Source: Xenorhabdus doucetiae (lineage in GTDB: Bacteria; Pseudomonadota; Gammaproteobacteria; Enterobacterales; Enterobacteriaceae). From it: a stretch of 64,000 nt of DNA. Below the pieces are notes generated by a model. It saw only the letters and a list, made by a program, of their open reading frames with translations. It was not told the origin of the DNA and did no database searches. The DNA lies in assembly GCF_000968195.1 (NCBI RefSeq), contig NZ_FO704550.1, forward strand, positions 4,092,001 through 4,156,000. The letters are read 5' to 3'. Position numbers and translations under genes: made by a program. This document shows, one piece after another, positions 1 through 8,950 of the stretch (the stretch's first letter is position 1; every line of letters begins with the position of its first letter).

Positions 1-2
1 TG

Positions 3-1298
3 ATTGCCACCGATACCATTTATCCGCATACCGGGCAGGAAAATAAAGCCGCGGCAATCGTCGCTGCCCTGTGCACCAAACATCAGGTGGAACTGGTTGC
101 GATTGGCAATGGCACCGCATCCCGTGAAACAGAACGTTTCTTTGCCAACGTCCAGAAACAGTATCCTGACGTCACCGCCCAGAAAGTGGTTGTCAGCGAA
201 GCAGGCGCTTCGGTCTATTCGGCTTCTGAATTGGCGGCGCAAGAATTCCCGGATCTGGATGTTTCCCTGCGTGGCGCGGTTTCCATCGCCCGCCGCCTGC
301 AAGATCCGTTGGCTGAACTGGTGAAAATCGAACCTAAATCCATCGGTGTTGGTCAATACCAACATGATGTCAGCCAGACCCAACTTGCCAAAAAACTGGA
401 TAACGTCGTTGAAGACTGCGTCAACGGCGTCGGCGTTGACCTGAATACCGCGTCGGTCGCCTTGCTGACTCGCGTTGCTGGCCTGACTCGCGCGGTTGCC
501 CAAAATATCGTTAACTGGCGCGATGAAAACGGTCGTTTCGACAACCGTAATCAATTATTGAAAGTGAGCCGTCTGGGACCCAAAGCCTTCCTGCAATGTG
601 CGGGCTTCCTGCGCATCAATCAGGGTGATAACCCGCTGGACGCGTCAACCGTTCACCCGGAAGCTTATCCGGTGGTTGAGAAGATCCTGGCAACAACCGC
701 GCAGACCCTGTCTGAACTGATGGGCAATTCTGCCAATCTGCGTAACTTGAACGCGCAGGATTTCACAACCGAAAAATTCGGTATTCCGACGGTGACTGAC
801 ATCCTGAAAGAGCTGGAAAAACCGGGACGCGATCCACGTCCTGAATTCAAAACCGCCACCTTTGCCGATGGCGTTGAAACCATGAATGACCTGCAAACGG
901 GCATGATTTTGGAAGGAACTGTCACTAACGTCACCAATTTCGGCGCCTTCGTCGATATCGGTGTCCATCAGGATGGTCTGGTGCATATCTCCTCGCTCTC
1001 CGATCGCTTTGTGGAAAATCCACATACCATCGTCAAAACAGGCGACATCGTGAAAGTGAAGGTGATGGATGTTGATCTCAACCGCAAGCGTATTGCACTG
1101 ACCATGCGCCTTGATGAGCAACCCGGTGAAACACAAGCACGCCGCGGCTCTCAAGGTGACAACCGCCAGAATGACCCAAGCCGCAATAACCGCAACAGCA
1201 ACGGCAGAAACCGCCAAACTTCGCGTTCAGGTTCTGCATCGGTAACCAACAGCGCCATGAGTGACGCATTAGCTGCGGCCTTTAGTAAAAAACGTTAA
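3..1298 (+). CDS. tex: Tex (YhgF) RNA-binding transcription accessory protein, C-terminal part
   Basis: The 5' end lies outside the window; 431 residues remain of a protein that is usually about 770. The visible part begins in the YqgF/RNase H-like domain (AIGNGTASRETERFF near residue 30), continues through helix-hairpin-helix repeats (GVDLNTASVALLTRVAGL near residue 145) and ends with an S1 RNA-binding domain (GAFVDIGVHQDGLVHIS near residue 315) and a low-complexity basic Asn/Arg/Gly/Ser tail. Tex proteins bind nucleic acid and affect transcription or its quality control. The match to E. coli YhgF is close across the whole piece, and the following feoABC order is also the enterobacterial one. 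A stem-loop follows the stop codon. Confidence 0.95.
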   Translation: MATDTIYPHTGQENKAAAIVAALCTKHQVELVAIGNGTASRETERFFANVQKQYPDVTAQKVVVSEAGASVYSASELAAQEFPDLDVSLRGAVSIARRLQDPLAELVKIEPKSIGVGQYQHDVSQTQLAKKLDNVVEDCVNGVGVDLNTASVALLTRVAGLTRAVAQNIVNWRDENGRFDNRNQLLKVSRLGPKAFLQCAGFLRINQGDNPLDASTVHPEAYPVVEKILATTAQTLSELMGNSANLRNLNAQDFTTEKFGIPTVTDILKELEKPGRDPRPEFKTATFADGVETMNDLQTGMILEGTVTNVTNFGAFVDIGVHQDGLVHISSLSDRFVENPHTIVKTGDIVKVKVMDVDLNRKRIALTMRLDEQPGETQARRGSQGDNRQNDPSRNNRNSNGRNRQTSRSGSASVTNSAMSDALAAAFSKKR

Positions 1299-1331
1299 TT
1301 AACCAAAAACGTTAGCTTACTTAAATGATTT

Positions 1332-1360
1332 CCCGAACTGGTCAATAACGCCAGTTCGGG
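1332..1360 (+). terminator. Stem-loop after tex
   Basis: A perfect 10-bp stem (CCCGAACTGG / CCAGTTCGGG) with a 9-nt loop lies 33 nt after the tex stop. No long U tract follows directly; an AT-rich stretch begins about 10 nt later. It is a probable transcription terminator of moderate quality. Confidence 0.5.
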
Positions 1361-1450
1361 ATCGCGCAATATATTTTTCATTTAAATAAATCCCAACATC
1401 AGAATAAATAAAATATCCTTCACTGACTATCCGTTATTTATCCGTAAGAA

Positions 1451-1469
1451 AGTGATAATTTTCATTATC
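1451..1469. promoter_or_regulatory. Weak Fur-box-like sequence far upstream of feoA
   Basis: The 19-mer matches the classical Fur consensus GATAATGATAATCATTATC at 13 of 19 positions, with a complete right half. It lies about 280 bp upstream of the proposed feo promoter, so a direct role is uncertain. The 1299-1879 gap is very AT-rich and holds no gene that I can support. Confidence 0.25.
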
Positions 1470-1700
1470 ATGATTCTATTTATTGCTGACATTATAAATT
1501 TGAATAAGTGATAACATCTGACTATTTTTATTAATGTTTTATATATCCTCGTCGTACTTCAGAATGTATTTATTGACCAAATTAATGAAACAACAAAAAT
1601 CAATAAGTCGAATTTATCAATGAGACTAATCAATAAAGAAATTCCCCCAAATATTAATCCGTCTTGATAGTGCATTATTTACAATAAAATGACTATTAAT

Positions 1701-1740
1701 TTGATTAATATCAATTCATTCCCTTATTATCCGGTATAAA
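1701..1740 (+). promoter_or_regulatory. feo promoter with perfect FNR box
   Basis: TTGATTAATATCAA at 1701-1714 is a perfect TTGAT-N4-ATCAA FNR site. A -10-like TATAAA follows at 1735-1740. A start near 1748 would place the FNR site centre at about -41, the class II activation position. This fits anaerobic activation of ferrous iron uptake, as known for E. coli feo. The start site itself is inferred. Confidence 0.75.
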
Positions 1741-1760
1741 GAGTCAACATCGCAGTTGCG

Positions 1761-1779
1761 TATTATTATCATTAATAAT
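1761..1779. promoter_or_regulatory. Possible Fur operator just downstream of the feo start
   Basis: An AT-rich inverted repeat (ATTATTA at 1762-1768, TAATAAT at 1773-1779) matches the Fur consensus at 11 of 19 positions. Its place just after the proposed start site would suit repression. The match is weak in such AT-rich DNA. Confidence 0.35.
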
Positions 1780-1879
1780 TAGAATTCAGAGAAATTACCG
1801 TACTTTTTTCTTGTGGTTCTCCCCTTATTGAGGATAATTCTTATAATCACTTATTTTTTCAGTTTGAATGGAGAGTTAT

Positions 1880-2107
1880 ATGGTTCTTATTCCAGAACGT
1901 AGGTACAAAATTCTGGGATTTTCTCCAGAGATTAGCCCAGCTTACCGACAAAAATTATTGTCACTCGGCATGTTGCCGGGATCAACATTTCAAGTCATTC
2001 GCTTCGCTCCCTTAGGCGATCCAATACAAATCGAAACACGCAGAGTCAATCTGACTCTGCGTAAACAAGACTTAGCATTTCTCATGTTGCATGAAGATCT
2101 GAACTAA
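1880..2107 (+). CDS. feoA: FeoA ferrous iron transport accessory protein
   Basis: This 75-residue SH3-like FeoA domain protein is the same length as E. coli FeoA and shares its core (PAYRQKLLSLGMLPGS, APLGDPIQIETRRV). FeoA is a small cytoplasmic partner of the FeoB transporter. I chose the ATG at 1880 over the upstream ATG at 1868 because GGAGAG lies 6 nt before it and the resulting N-terminus matches the family. It is the first gene of feoABC. Confidence 0.93.
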   Translation: MVLIPERRYKILGFSPEISPAYRQKLLSLGMLPGSTFQVIRFAPLGDPIQIETRRVNLTLRKQDLAFLMLHEDLN

Positions 2108-2217
2108 CAAAGCCCTAAATCAACTGGGTTCAGAATAACCCTTGTTCAGGCACGCTTACAGAGTACTAAAGTATAACTAAGGTACGAAATTCGCTTTCCT
2201 GATTGGCAGAAAGTATG

Positions 2218-4530
2218 ATGAAACAATTAACCATTGGCCTGATTGGTAATCCCAATGCCGGCAAAACAACGCTTTTTAATCAGCTCACTGGCTCCCGCCA
2301 ACGAGTGGGAAACTGGGCTGGCGTTACGGTAGAACGCAAAACTGGCCACTTTACCACCCATGACCATCAAGTCGATCTTGTCGACTTGCCTGGTACTTAT
2401 TCTCTCACCACGATTTCTGAGCAAACTTCCATTGATGAACAGATTGCCTGCCACTATATTCTCAGTGGTGACGCGGATATGTTAATCAATGTTGTTGATG
2501 CGTCGAATCTGGAGCGTAATCTTTATCTCTCACTGCAATTGATTGAACTGGGTATTCCCTGCATTATTGCGCTGAATATGCTGGATATTGCCGAAAGTCA
2601 ACGCATCAATATTGATATTCCCGCATTGGAAAAACGCCTCGGCTGTCCGGTTATCCCGCTGGTTTCCACCCGTGCCACCGGCATCGATACCCTGAAAAAA
2701 ACCATCGATAATTACCCGCAGCACTTTAACCCTGTACAGGTTGATTATCCTGAGGCGCTGTTGCAGGAAATTTCTCTCCTTTCCGGCCAGATCACAGCGC
2801 AATTTAAGCCACAACAGCGCCGCTGGCTGGCTTTGCAAGTCTTGGAAGGGGATATTTACGGCCGTGAGGTCGCTGGCCTGACCCACACCCAACTAACGGA
2901 AAGCCAAGAGCGCCTGCAAAAACAACAGATTGAAGAACCTGATCTCGCCATTGCAGGTTCACGCTATCAAACCATCAGTGAAATTTGTCTGGCAGTTATT
3001 GATATCCGCACGGCCATACCGAACAAACTGACCCAAGCGTTAGATACCGTTGTCCTGAACCGCTGGCTGGGTCTGCCTGTTTTCCTGTTTGTCATGTACC
3101 TGATGTTTGTGCTCGCCATTAATATTGGTGGTGCCTTACAGCCTATCTTTGACGGCGCTTCTTCCGCCATTTTCATCGATGGCATGCAATGGCTTGGCCA
3201 TACGCTCCATTTCCCGAACTGGCTGACGGTATTCCTTGCCCAAGGCATTGGTGGCGGCATCAATACGGTACTGCCGCTGGTTCCCCAAATTGGCATGATG
3301 TACCTGTTCCTCTCCTTTCTGGAAGACTCCGGTTACATGGCGAGGGCGGCATTTGTCATGGACAGGCTGATGCAGGCCATCGGATTGCCGGGTAAATCTT
3401 TTGTGCCCTTGATTGTTGGCTTTGGTTGTAACGTCCCTGCCGTGATGGGGTCAAGGACGCTGGATGCTCCTCGTGAGCGTTTGATTACCATTATGATGGC
3501 GCCGTTTATGTCCTGCGGGGCAAGGTTGGCGATCTTTGCCGTCTTTGCTGCGGCTTTCTTCGGCAAAGATGGCGCCAGCATCGTTTTCTCCCTGTATATA
3601 TTGGGGATTGTCATTGCTATCCTGACGGGGCTGCTGCTCAAATACACCCTGATGCGTGGTGAAGCCTCGCCTTTTGTCATGGAACTGCCGGTCTATCACG
3701 TTCCCCATGCCAAAACCCTGCTGCTCCAGACATGGCAAAGGCTGAAAGGTTTTGTGATACGTGCGGGTAAAGTGATTGTCGCTGCGAGCATGTTGATTGG
3801 TGCCCTGAACAGTTTCTCTTTCTCCGGTAAGACCGTGGACAATATCAACGAATCGGCGCTGGCTTCCGTCAGTAAAGTGCTCACTCCTGTCTTGCATCCC
3901 ATTGGTGTACATCCCGATAACTGGCAAGCAACCGTCGGGCTGATTACCGGCGCGATGGCGAAAGAAGTGGTGGTGGGCACCCTGAATACGCTATATACCG
4001 CCGAAAACCTTACGCAAGGGCCATTTAACCCCGATGAGTTCAATCTGCTGGATCAACTCAAAGGTGCGGTCGCAGAAACCTGGGATAGCCTGAAAGACAC
4101 CTTTACCTTAAGTGCTCTTTCTAACCCGATTGAAGCCAGCAAAGGTGACGGCAATATGGATCGCAGTTCGATGGGAATGATGAGCACCAAATTTGGCTCT
4201 GCCATTTCCGCTTACAGTTACCTGATTTTCGTCCTGCTGTACGTGCCTTGTGTTTCTGTCATGGGTGCCATTGCCCGTGAAACCAGCCGTGGCTGGATGA
4301 TATTCTCCATTCTGTGGGGATTGAACGTCGCTTATTCGCTGTCAGCCCTGTTTTATCAAGTGACAACGTTTTCCGCTCACCCACAAAGTAGCTTAATCAC
4401 CATTGCTGCCGTGATCCTGCTTAACATTCTGATCATTATTGGCTTACGCCGTGCACGCAGCCGAGTCACTGTCACGTTTAACAACGCGACTGACCGTAGC
4501 TGCGAATGCTCAGACAATAGCTGCCACTAA
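2218..4530 (+). CDS. feoB: FeoB ferrous iron transporter
   Basis: About 770 residues, near the family norm. An N-terminal GTPase domain shows G1 GNPNAGKT (residues 10-17), G3 DLPGTYS and G4 NMLD. It is followed by the helical GDI region and a polytopic membrane domain with the two Gate-type blocks, including SFLEDSGYMARAAFVMD. The C-terminus is Cys-rich (CECSDNSC), as in enterobacterial FeoB. It imports Fe2+ across the inner membrane. I prefer the start giving MKQLTIGL by comparison with E. coli; ATG at 2215 and TTG at 2203 are alternatives. Confidence 0.95.
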   Translation: MKQLTIGLIGNPNAGKTTLFNQLTGSRQRVGNWAGVTVERKTGHFTTHDHQVDLVDLPGTYSLTTISEQTSIDEQIACHYILSGDADMLINVVDASNLERNLYLSLQLIELGIPCIIALNMLDIAESQRINIDIPALEKRLGCPVIPLVSTRATGIDTLKKTIDNYPQHFNPVQVDYPEALLQEISLLSGQITAQFKPQQRRWLALQVLEGDIYGREVAGLTHTQLTESQERLQKQQIEEPDLAIAGSRYQTISEICLAVIDIRTAIPNKLTQALDTVVLNRWLGLPVFLFVMYLMFVLAINIGGALQPIFDGASSAIFIDGMQWLGHTLHFPNWLTVFLAQGIGGGINTVLPLVPQIGMMYLFLSFLEDSGYMARAAFVMDRLMQAIGLPGKSFVPLIVGFGCNVPAVMGSRTLDAPRERLITIMMAPFMSCGARLAIFAVFAAAFFGKDGASIVFSLYILGIVIAILTGLLLKYTLMRGEASPFVMELPVYHVPHAKTLLLQTWQRLKGFVIRAGKVIVAASMLIGALNSFSFSGKTVDNINESALASVSKVLTPVLHPIGVHPDNWQATVGLITGAMAKEVVVGTLNTLYTAENLTQGPFNPDEFNLLDQLKGAVAETWDSLKDTFTLSALSNPIEASKGDGNMDRSSMGMMSTKFGSAISAYSYLIFVLLYVPCVSVMGAIARETSRGWMIFSILWGLNVAYSLSALFYQVTTFSAHPQSSLITIAAVILLNILIIIGLRRARSRVTVTFNNATDRSCECSDNSCH

Positions 4531-4552
4531 CCAAAGCCATGAGGAGCCAGAC

Positions 4553-4792
4553 ATGATTAACCTGCTGAAAATCAGAGACGCGGTTGCCCTTAATGGGCGT
4601 ACTGACGCAAGGTCATTGAGCCATCAGTTTTCAGCACCGCTGCCGATGATGGAAGCCATGCTCAAGCAGCTTGTCATAATGGGTAAACTGGAGGAAGTGG
4701 ATACTTCCTCCTGCCTCAGCGGGGGCTGCAAGCAGTGCCCGGAAACGCAGAAATGTGATACTAAGGCGTATCAGCTTGCGGTGAAGAAATAG
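4553..4792 (+). CDS. feoC: FeoC, Fe-S winged-helix regulator of Feo
   Basis: A 79-residue protein, close to the 78 of E. coli FeoC. The N-terminal winged helix is followed by a cluster of four cysteines (CLSGGCKQCPETQKC) that binds an Fe-S cluster in homologues and is linked to FeoB stability or activity. GAGGAG at 4541-4546 precedes the ATG. It follows feoB by 22 nt and is surely cotranscribed. Confidence 0.9.
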   Translation: MINLLKIRDAVALNGRTDARSLSHQFSAPLPMMEAMLKQLVIMGKLEEVDTSSCLSGGCKQCPETQKCDTKAYQLAVKK

Positions 4793-4794
4793 GG

Positions 4795-4812
4795 CGCTTA
4801 TTTCATTAAGCG
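4795..4812 (+). terminator. Small stem-loop after feoC
   Basis: CGCTTA and TAAGCG flank a 6-nt loop directly after the feoC stop and are followed by an AT-rich tail. The stem is short, so this is a weak terminator call. The rest of the 4813-5180 gap has only short inverted repeats (AACACC/GGTGTT near 4956-4977, GATCCT/AGGATC near 5144-5163) and no gene I can support. Confidence 0.35.
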
Positions 4813-5180
4813 AATAATTTGGAATGGCTATCAACGCGATATAATTTTAATTCGATATCGTTACGCTGATAAATTAGAAGTCAATCTGGTGTTCCGTAAC
4901 ATCCTTTGATAGTCAATATAATTGCCCATCAAGGGATGTTTTTCTATGATTTGATAACACCGTTACAAATTGGTGTTACTTTTGACCTGATAATTAAACA
5001 CTCACTGCTGTTATACGGTGCGTCCATCAGATCAAGTCTGGGTTAGGTACATATGGAAAATGTTAATTCATTTACTCAGTATTCATATTTATCTTTTTAT
5101 GAGCGAAGTAACCTTTCAGTAGTCTCCCCTTTTTCTATTATATGATCCTAATCTATCAGGATCCTGACTTTTATATTTTA

Positions 5181-6068
5181 TTAATTTTTAAATAAATTTT
5201 CTACCATAAAATCGATAAATACCCTCAGCTTGGGTGATAAGTACTTTCCTGAAGGCCAAAGTATTCTACACGTTGTTATATCATGATTAAAACTATCCAA
5301 AACAGTGACAAGTTTTCCTGTTTTTAGTTGACCATGAATAGCTAAATCAGGAATACATGCGATACCAAGCCCATTTTCCGTAAAAGAAACCAATGGCTCA
5401 AGAGTATTAGTCACCATTCTTATAGGCCTTTCTGTCTGTAAGATTTGGCTATATTGACTGGTTGGCCAAATATCCAGTTTTCCTGTACTCTTGTAACGAT
5501 ACATCATACAGGTATGTTTAATGAGATCTTCTGGTTTTTCAGGAAGTCCTGCTTTCTGGAAATAATCAGGGGAAGCAACAAGAACTCTTTTGTAAGAACC
5601 AAGTACACGAGCCATTAATCGTGAATCAGTCGGTTCTCCTGTGCGTATTACAGCATCAAACCCTTCTTCGATTAAATCCACCAAACTGTCAGTACTGTCT
5701 ATTTCTAATTCAATGTTGGGGTACTGCCGACTAAACTCTACGAACTGGGTCATAAATTGTATACCAATTGACGGTATACTCACTTTTAATTTTCCATATG
5801 GCAAAGATTGTGACTTGGAAAGTTCATTTTTTGCTTCTTCTATTTCATCAAGAATGCGCCGACAACGTTTAAGAAATAGAGTACCTTCTGGTGTTAAAGT
5901 TACTATACGCGTGGAACGATGAAAAAGTCTCACCCGTAGTTTTTCTTCAAGACGACCTATTGCTTTGCTAATAGCTGAAGATGATATACCTAGTTGGTTA
6001 CCTACCGCAGTGAAACTTCTTGCTTCACTGACACGAACAAAGACTTCGAGAACACCAAGATTATCCAT
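5181..6068 (-). CDS. LysR-family transcriptional regulator
   Basis: 295 residues with an N-terminal winged HTH (VFVRVSEARSFTAVGNQLG, SAISKAIGRLEEKL, LFHRSTR) and a LysR substrate-binding domain. I took the ATG at 6068 (MDNLGVLEVF) because the HTH begins there as in the family and AGGG lies upstream; an in-frame start at 6149 would add 27 residues. It is divergent from the MFS transporter at 6218, so it probably controls that gene and itself from the 149-bp intergenic region. The ligand is unknown. The pair is more AT-rich than the core genes around it. Confidence 0.85.
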   Translation of the reverse strand: MDNLGVLEVFVRVSEARSFTAVGNQLGISSSAISKAIGRLEEKLRVRLFHRSTRIVTLTPEGTLFLKRCRRILDEIEEAKNELSKSQSLPYGKLKVSIPSIGIQFMTQFVEFSRQYPNIELEIDSTDSLVDLIEEGFDAVIRTGEPTDSRLMARVLGSYKRVLVASPDYFQKAGLPEKPEDLIKHTCMMYRYKSTGKLDIWPTSQYSQILQTERPIRMVTNTLEPLVSFTENGLGIACIPDLAIHGQLKTGKLVTVLDSFNHDITTCRILWPSGKYLSPKLRVFIDFMVENLFKN

Positions 6069-6217
6069 TGCTATTTTCCCTATTAATGACGTAAGTGTCA
6101 CATATGTTATGAAATTTAGTGTGTTTTTTATTCTAATATGTTCCCTCATACTATATAGGTGAGCCTATTTGACAACCCATAGACTCTACTGAATATTATG
6201 TGGGATGGCATTAATAC

Positions 6218-7453
6218 ATGGCTCTTCAGATACTGAATATGACTGAAAAAGGAAGGAGAGCTGAGGTGATACCAACCACTAATAATAATACTAACGATAA
6301 GAATACTTTACCATTAACTCCATTGCTTGCACTTGCAATGACCGGCTTTTTAGCGCTTATGACAGAAACTGTTCCCGCAGGTATGTTGTCACAAATCAGT
6401 GAAGGATTAAATATTTCTGAGTCTATGGCGGGACAATTCGTTACACTATATGCAATAGGCTCACTTATCGCGGCTATCCCATTAACAACAGCCACCCAAG
6501 GTTGGCGACGTCGCCCACTTTTGCTTGCTGTTTTAAGTGCACTGTTCATTTTCAATACCCTGACTGTATTGACATCCAATTATATTTTTGCACTTGCTAC
6601 CCGATTATTTGCGGGAATGGCAGGAGGGCTAATTTGGGGAATGTTGGCCGGATATGCTCGACGAATGGCATCAGAACCTTTGAAAGGAAGAGCCTTAGCT
6701 ATTGCTGGTGTGGGAGCACCTTTGGCTCTTTCATTGGGCGTTCCTTTGGGGGCATTTCTTGGATCACTCATTGGTTGGCGCATGACATTTGGCCTTCTTT
6801 CATTACTTACCTTAGGAGTCATGATTTGGATTCGTCTATTCGTACCTGATTATCCTGGACAATCTTTAGAAAAACGGTTATCGATTAGAACCGTATTGCA
6901 AACACCAGGTGTACGATCAGTATTCATAGTACTTACTTTCTGGGTATTAGCACACAGTATACTTTATACTTATATCATGCCATTCCTTGTTCCAGCAGGG
7001 CTTTCCCATAGAGTTGACATAATTTTATTGATTTTCGGTATTTTCTCAGTTCTTGGTATATGGTTGGTGGGAATATTGATTGATAAATACCTACGATTAC
7101 TTGTTTTGGTTAGCATAGGATTATTTGCTTTGGTGGCATTGGGGTTAGGATTAGCTGGAACTGTTCCCCTCGTGATATATTTATCTATGGCTGTATGGGG
7201 AATAACTTTTGGAGGAGCAGCCCCATTATTACAAACGGCTTCAGCTGATGCCGCTGGTTCAGGTGCAGATGTTGCTCAATCAATTCTGGTCACGGTCTGG
7301 AATTTATCGATAGCTGCGGGAGGGATATTGGGAGGAGTCTTGTTAGATACCCAAGGTGTTTATTCTTTTCCTTGGACTTTGTTTGGCTTGCTTGTAATTG
7401 GTTTAGTAACAACCTGGTTGGCTAAAAAACATGGATTTCCAATTAAAATATAG
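6218..7453 (+). CDS. MFS drug/sugar efflux transporter, DHA1 type
   Basis: 411 residues with about 12 hydrophobic helices. The A-motif region is degenerate (GWRRRPLLLAVLSALFIF), and an antiporter-like motif GVGAPLALSLGVPLGAFLG lies near residue 165. These features place it among DHA1-type proton-coupled exporters such as the AraJ/NepI-like proteins. The substrate cannot be told from sequence. An alternative start is ATG 6239 (MTEKGRR). It is divergent from the LysR gene, a common regulator/exporter arrangement, and a GC-rich hairpin follows it at 7581-7602. Confidence 0.8.
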   Translation: MALQILNMTEKGRRAEVIPTTNNNTNDKNTLPLTPLLALAMTGFLALMTETVPAGMLSQISEGLNISESMAGQFVTLYAIGSLIAAIPLTTATQGWRRRPLLLAVLSALFIFNTLTVLTSNYIFALATRLFAGMAGGLIWGMLAGYARRMASEPLKGRALAIAGVGAPLALSLGVPLGAFLGSLIGWRMTFGLLSLLTLGVMIWIRLFVPDYPGQSLEKRLSIRTVLQTPGVRSVFIVLTFWVLAHSILYTYIMPFLVPAGLSHRVDIILLIFGIFSVLGIWLVGILIDKYLRLLVLVSIGLFALVALGLGLAGTVPLVIYLSMAVWGITFGGAAPLLQTASADAAGSGADVAQSILVTVWNLSIAAGGILGGVLLDTQGVYSFPWTLFGLLVIGLVTTWLAKKHGFPIKI

Positions 7454-7580
7454 AGACGTAGTGATATGATGATTTCTGACACTTCATCAACCTGTTTTAA
7501 GCAGTTTCACTACGATAAGTTACTCCACTGTTCCTTTTTTTACTGCCTATTTCCATTTTATTGGTAATACCTGCAATATA

Positions 7581-7602
7581 TTTGCCCGCTATGGCGGGCA
7601 AA
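7581..7602 (+). terminator. Hairpin after the MFS gene
   Basis: A perfect 9-bp stem TTTGCCCGC / GCGGGCAAA with a TATG loop. It is preceded by ATA and followed by ATTG with no long T run. It is a probable terminator and lies just before the IS3-family element. Confidence 0.5.
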
Positions 7603-7691
7603 ATTGTTCCCCATATTGTTTGTAGTAGTACATTAAATCCGGACACCTCAAAAGCCTGCTAATGTTATTAACATGACAATGAGGTATGACA

Positions 7692-8006
7692 ATGAAATTG
7701 AAACCGACCAAACGCCACTATTCCGTTGAATTTAAGCTGGAAGCGGTTCAGCAGGTTGTTCTCCATCATCAACGGGTTATTGATATCGCCCGTTCACTGG
7801 CTGTTGATGCCAGTACCTTGAGAAAATGGATCCGCCAGTATAAGGCCGAAATACAGGGGGTAACGCCTGCCGGTAAAGCCTTAACGCCCGAACAACGCCA
7901 GATACAGGCGTTGGAAAAACAGGTCAGGCGTCTGGAAATGGAAAAAGAAATCCTAAAGCAGGCGGCCGTGTTGATGAGCGAGATACGCCGTGGTGCTATT
8001 CGTTGA
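7692..8006 (+). CDS. IS3-family transposase OrfA (HTH/leucine zipper)
   Basis: 104 residues with an HTH_Tnp_1-type domain (YSVEFKLEAVQQV, ASTLRKWIRQYK) and a C-terminal leucine-zipper-like helix (QIQALEKQVRRLEMEKEI), as in IS3-family OrfA. GAGG at 7681-7684 favours the ATG at 7692 over 7686. OrfA normally binds the IS ends and is joined to OrfB by frameshifting; OrfB is defective here. Confidence 0.85.
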   Translation: MKLKPTKRHYSVEFKLEAVQQVVLHHQRVIDIARSLAVDASTLRKWIRQYKAEIQGVTPAGKALTPEQRQIQALEKQVRRLEMEKEILKQAAVLMSEIRRGAIR

Positions 8007-8855
8007 TCACACGGCTGAGCGCCCAATGGCCGGTCACGGAACTCTGTCAGGCATTTAAGGTGTCACGCAGCGCCTATTACGATTGGCGGAAACGTCCTGT
8101 CGATACAGAACGTCTGCGGCTGCGCATCCGGACCCGTGAATTGTATAACCAAAGTAGGGGGGCCATCGGCAGCCGCTCCCTGAGCCACTTGCTGACCAAT
8201 GAGGGCACACCGGTTGGGCGCTGGCTGGCTCATGCAGGAATGCGGCCTGCAAAGTCGTCAGCCGGGGGCCCACCGTTATCGTCCACCGGGGAAAGAACAT
8301 GTGGCGTCGCCGGATTTTTTGCAGCAGCACTTTGCCCCGGCCAGCCCAAATACCCGGTGGTGCGGGGACATCACGTACATTCGTACGCAGGAAGGTTGGC
8401 GTTACCTCGCGGTGGTGATGGATTTATTTTCCCGCCGCGTGGTGGGTATGGCCATCTCTTCCTCACCGGATGCGGAGTTGGTCTGTCGGGCACTGAGTCA
8501 TGCCCTGGAAATGCGCCATAGAGAAGGGCGGCTGATTTTTCATTCAGATCAAGGCAGCCAATACAGTAGCAAAAAGTTCCGCCGCTTACTTTGGCGACAC
8601 AAGATTATCCAAAGCATAAGCCGCAGGAGCTGCTGCTATGATAATTCGCCGATGGAACGGGTATTCCGGAGTCTGAAAAAGCGAATGGGTGCCACCGGAA
8701 GGCTATCAGGATATGCATGAAGCGATGGGGATATCACGCAATATCTGGGCGGATATTATAACTACGTCCGTCCTCATCGTTTCAATGGGGGCAGTTCTCC
8801 CGTTGAATACGAAAAGCAGTGGGAAAAGGCTAAAAATGTGTCCGGAAGTTCTTGA
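8003..8855 (+). pseudogene. IS3-family transposase OrfB (DDE integrase), frameshifted
   Basis: The N-terminal part (LSAQWPVTELCQAFKVSRS) is in one frame, the catalytic core (WCGDITYIRTQEGWRYL, LIFHSDQGSQYSSKKF, NSPMERVFRSLKKR) in a second frame from about 8210, and the C-terminal part (GGYYNYVRPHRFNGG) in a third frame from about 8715. The D, D and E residues are visible, but at least two frameshifts break the protein. Parent family is IS3. Confidence 0.85.
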
Positions 8856-8950
8856 TCACTACAGGCTAGGTGGGGTTCCCCGTACGCTTACAGATCATTA
8901 CTTAATTCCAACATAATATCAGAATCTGATTTACGTATAGTAATCCTCTC

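Larger units (their letters stand above)
7621..8863 (+). mobile_element. IS3-family insertion sequence, decayed
   Basis: Imperfect 26-bp terminal inverted repeats lie at 7621-7646 and 8838-8863, sharing TGTAGT at the tips and TCCGGACAC inside. The element carries the usual orfA and orfB; orfB is broken by frameshifts, so this 1243-bp copy should not move by itself. No convincing target duplication is visible (GTT on the left, GGC on the right). Confidence 0.8.

Noticed and set aside
4956..4977. AACACC/GGTGTT inverted repeat as a terminator
   Set aside because: Six-base stem, ten-base loop and no T run; not convincing.
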